Position numbers and translations under genes: made by a program
DNA from: Candidatus Symbiothrix sp.
Lineage (GTDB): Bacteria > Bacteroidota > Bacteroidia > Bacteroidales > Azobacteroidaceae
NCBI GenBank assembly: GCA_031270525.1
Contig: JAISXN010000104.1
Coordinates: 1 to 7,398, forward strand
Length of the DNA: 7,398 nucleotides
Direction: 5' to 3'
Notes under the pieces: generated by a model
Database searches by the model: none
The model's input: only the letters and a program-made list of their open reading frames with translations
Told to the model about the DNA's origin: nothing
Part shown: piece by piece, positions 6,586 through 7,398 of the stretch
Layout: each line of letters starts with the position of its first letter
Position numbering within the stretch: the first letter of the stretch is position 1

Positions 6586-6664
6586 TTACGAAACAACGTT
6601 CGGCGTTAGCCAATTACGGGGGAAGGCAAAAAAAACGTAATTCGTAATTCATAATTCGTAATTG
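6569..6664. repeat. Inverted ATTACGA heptamer repeat between dnaG and the GHL10 gene
   Basis: The left arm holds three tandem units (ATTACGA, ATTACAA, ATTACGA, 6571-6591). The right arm holds four units of the complement (CGTAATT, CGTAATT, CATAATT, CGTAATT, 6636-6663). Bases 6569-6592 pair with 6641-6664 in 22 of 24 positions; the two mismatches are adjacent. The 48-nt loop contains a further lone ATTACG (6613-6618) and a small AACG/CGTT hairpin (6595-6607). The unit is the same as in the MFS leader at 528-541. The whole 6547-6682 gap is this repeat plus the two divergent promoters; I see no gene in it. Confidence 0.92.
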
Positions 6665-6669
6665 TTACG

Positions 6670-6677
6670 TATCTTTG
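6670..6677 (+). promoter_or_regulatory. Bacteroidota-type -7 promoter element for the GHL10 gene
   Basis: TATCTTTG matches TAnnTTTG exactly and ends 5 nt before the ATG at 6683. Transcription would start at or next to the start codon, suggesting a leaderless or near-leaderless mRNA. There is no TTTG at the normal upstream spacing; that place is occupied by the right arm of the ATTACGA repeat. Confidence 0.55.
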
Positions 6678-6682
6678 TCCCA

Positions 6683-7398
6683 ATGAAACGAGTGGTTTTT
6701 TATCTTATATTCGCGGTAATTTTTGTTTTCACACTCTCTGCACAACCGAAACGTGAGATAAGAGGCGTTTGGTTAACAATCAATTATGCATTGGATTGGC
6801 CTAAGAATCCGGTGCGTAGTTTGTCTGATATTGAGCAGCAAAAAGCCGATCTTGACCGGATGCTGGACAAATTTGAGGAAATCGGAATCAATGTGATTTT
6901 CTTTCAGACCCGGCTTCGGGGAAATGTGATTTATCCATCTGAAATAGAGCCTGTCAGCCAATATTTCAATTCAAAATACCCGGACTACGATCCTTTGGCT
7001 TATGCTATTGAAGCTTGCCGGCAACGCAAGATGGAATGTCACGCATGGATGGTGGTATATCCTGTGGGAAGCAGTACAAGGAGAAGATATGCCGTGCCCG
7101 TCCCCAAAAGATATCAAGGTATGGCCAGGTCGTACAATGGCAGTCTGTATCTCGATCCCGGAAATCCGCAGGCAACTGATTATCTGTTGTGTTTGATCAG
7201 GGAAATTGTTTCCAAATATGACGTCGACGGCATTCATTTCGATTACGTCCGGTATCCTAACGGTTCCGGTAAATTTCCGGATGAGAATACTTATAAATTA
7301 TACGGACAAGGGAAAGACAGAGCCGACTGGCGGCGCGAAAATATCAATCGTTTTGTTTATGCGGCTTACGATGAGGTGAAGTCTTTGAAACCCTGGGT
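6683..7398 (+). CDS. Secreted family-10-like (GHL10) glycosyl hydrolase, N-terminal part
   Basis: The first 238 residues of a protein that continues past the right edge. Residues 1-20 are a signal peptide (KR, then hydrophobic core, cleavage probably after TLSA); the residue after the core is Gln, not Cys, so it is not a lipoprotein. The mature part matches the GHL10 family (PF02638-type, former DUF187): GVWLT with a following DWP (28-40), FFQTRLRGNVIYPSEIEP (73-90), HAWM (120-123), LYLDPGNPQA (155-164) and the barrel signature DGIHFDYVRYP (182-192). Members are (beta/alpha)8 enzymes thought to act on glycans, possibly peptidoglycan-type or host/plant polymers; activity is known for few of them, so substrate is not assigned. 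It is divergent from dnaG and has its own -7 element. The initiation codon at 6683 is preferred because it gives the complete signal peptide. Confidence 0.92.
   Translation, partial: MKRVVFYLIFAVIFVFTLSAQPKREIRGVWLTINYALDWPKNPVRSLSDIEQQKADLDRMLDKFEEIGINVIFFQTRLRGNVIYPSEIEPVSQYFNSKYPDYDPLAYAIEACRQRKMECHAWMVVYPVGSSTRRRYAVPVPKRYQGMARSYNGSLYLDPGNPQATDYLLCLIREIVSKYDVDGIHFDYVRYPNGSGKFPDENTYKLYGQGKDRADWRRENINRFVYAAYDEVKSLKPW

Noticed and set aside
6571..6663. CRISPR array
   Set aside because: Units are 7 nt and directly abutting with no spacers, and the two arrays are inverted relative to each other; no cas gene nearby.
6773..7237. Minus-strand frames opposite the GHL10 gene
   Set aside because: The plus-strand frame is open to the window edge with a signal peptide and GHL10 motifs; the antisense frames have none.
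1..7398. tRNA, rRNA, phage, transposase, toxin-antitoxin or defence genes
   Set aside because: No cloverleaf-like sequence, rRNA stretch or characteristic protein motif was seen; nearly all of the window is accounted for by six ordinary genes.

Overview
The window looks like a chromosomal segment of a Bacteroidota bacterium, most likely order Bacteroidales. Three things suggest this. The protein set (DnaG, FolC, a cytosolic GH13, a small patatin, a GHL10-type secreted glycosidase) fits the group. Start codons have A-rich leaders without a Shine-Dalgarno sequence. Three TAnnTTTG elements, the Bacteroidota -7 promoter motif, lie just upstream of genes. The lineage is inferred from these features and no search was run.

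Layout: five genes lie on the minus strand, read from right to left. They are dnaG (DNA primase, 4522-6546), a patatin-like phospholipase (3717-4514), a cytoplasmic GH13 alpha-amylase-family enzyme (1972-3657), folC (691-1950) and the N-terminal part of an MFS transporter (1-518, cut by the window edge). The first four are tightly packed, with gaps of 7, 59 and 21 bp, and could be one transcription unit started at a promoter just upstream of dnaG. The MFS gene follows a 172-bp gap and has its own -7 element. On the plus strand, divergent from dnaG, a secreted GHL10 (family-10-like) glycosidase gene starts at 6683 and runs off the right edge. The genes do not form one pathway: they combine replication, folate metabolism, lipid hydrolysis and glucan metabolism, so the shared transcription is probably positional.

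The most unusual content is in the small repeats. Three unrelated short-repeat families occur within 7.4 kb. (1) ATTACGA heptamers lie in the MFS leader and, as a large inverted repeat, between dnaG and the GHL10 gene, where they overlap the promoter region. (2) An ACCGTGC heptamer in nearly four copies lies inside the folC coding sequence. (3) ACTCCGTG repeats span the 3' end of the patatin gene and the leader of the GH13 gene, including a perfect 11-bp hairpin. I see no phage, transposase, CRISPR, tRNA or rRNA, and no evidence for a new multi-gene system. The repeats and their effects on coding ends and promoters are what merit a second look.
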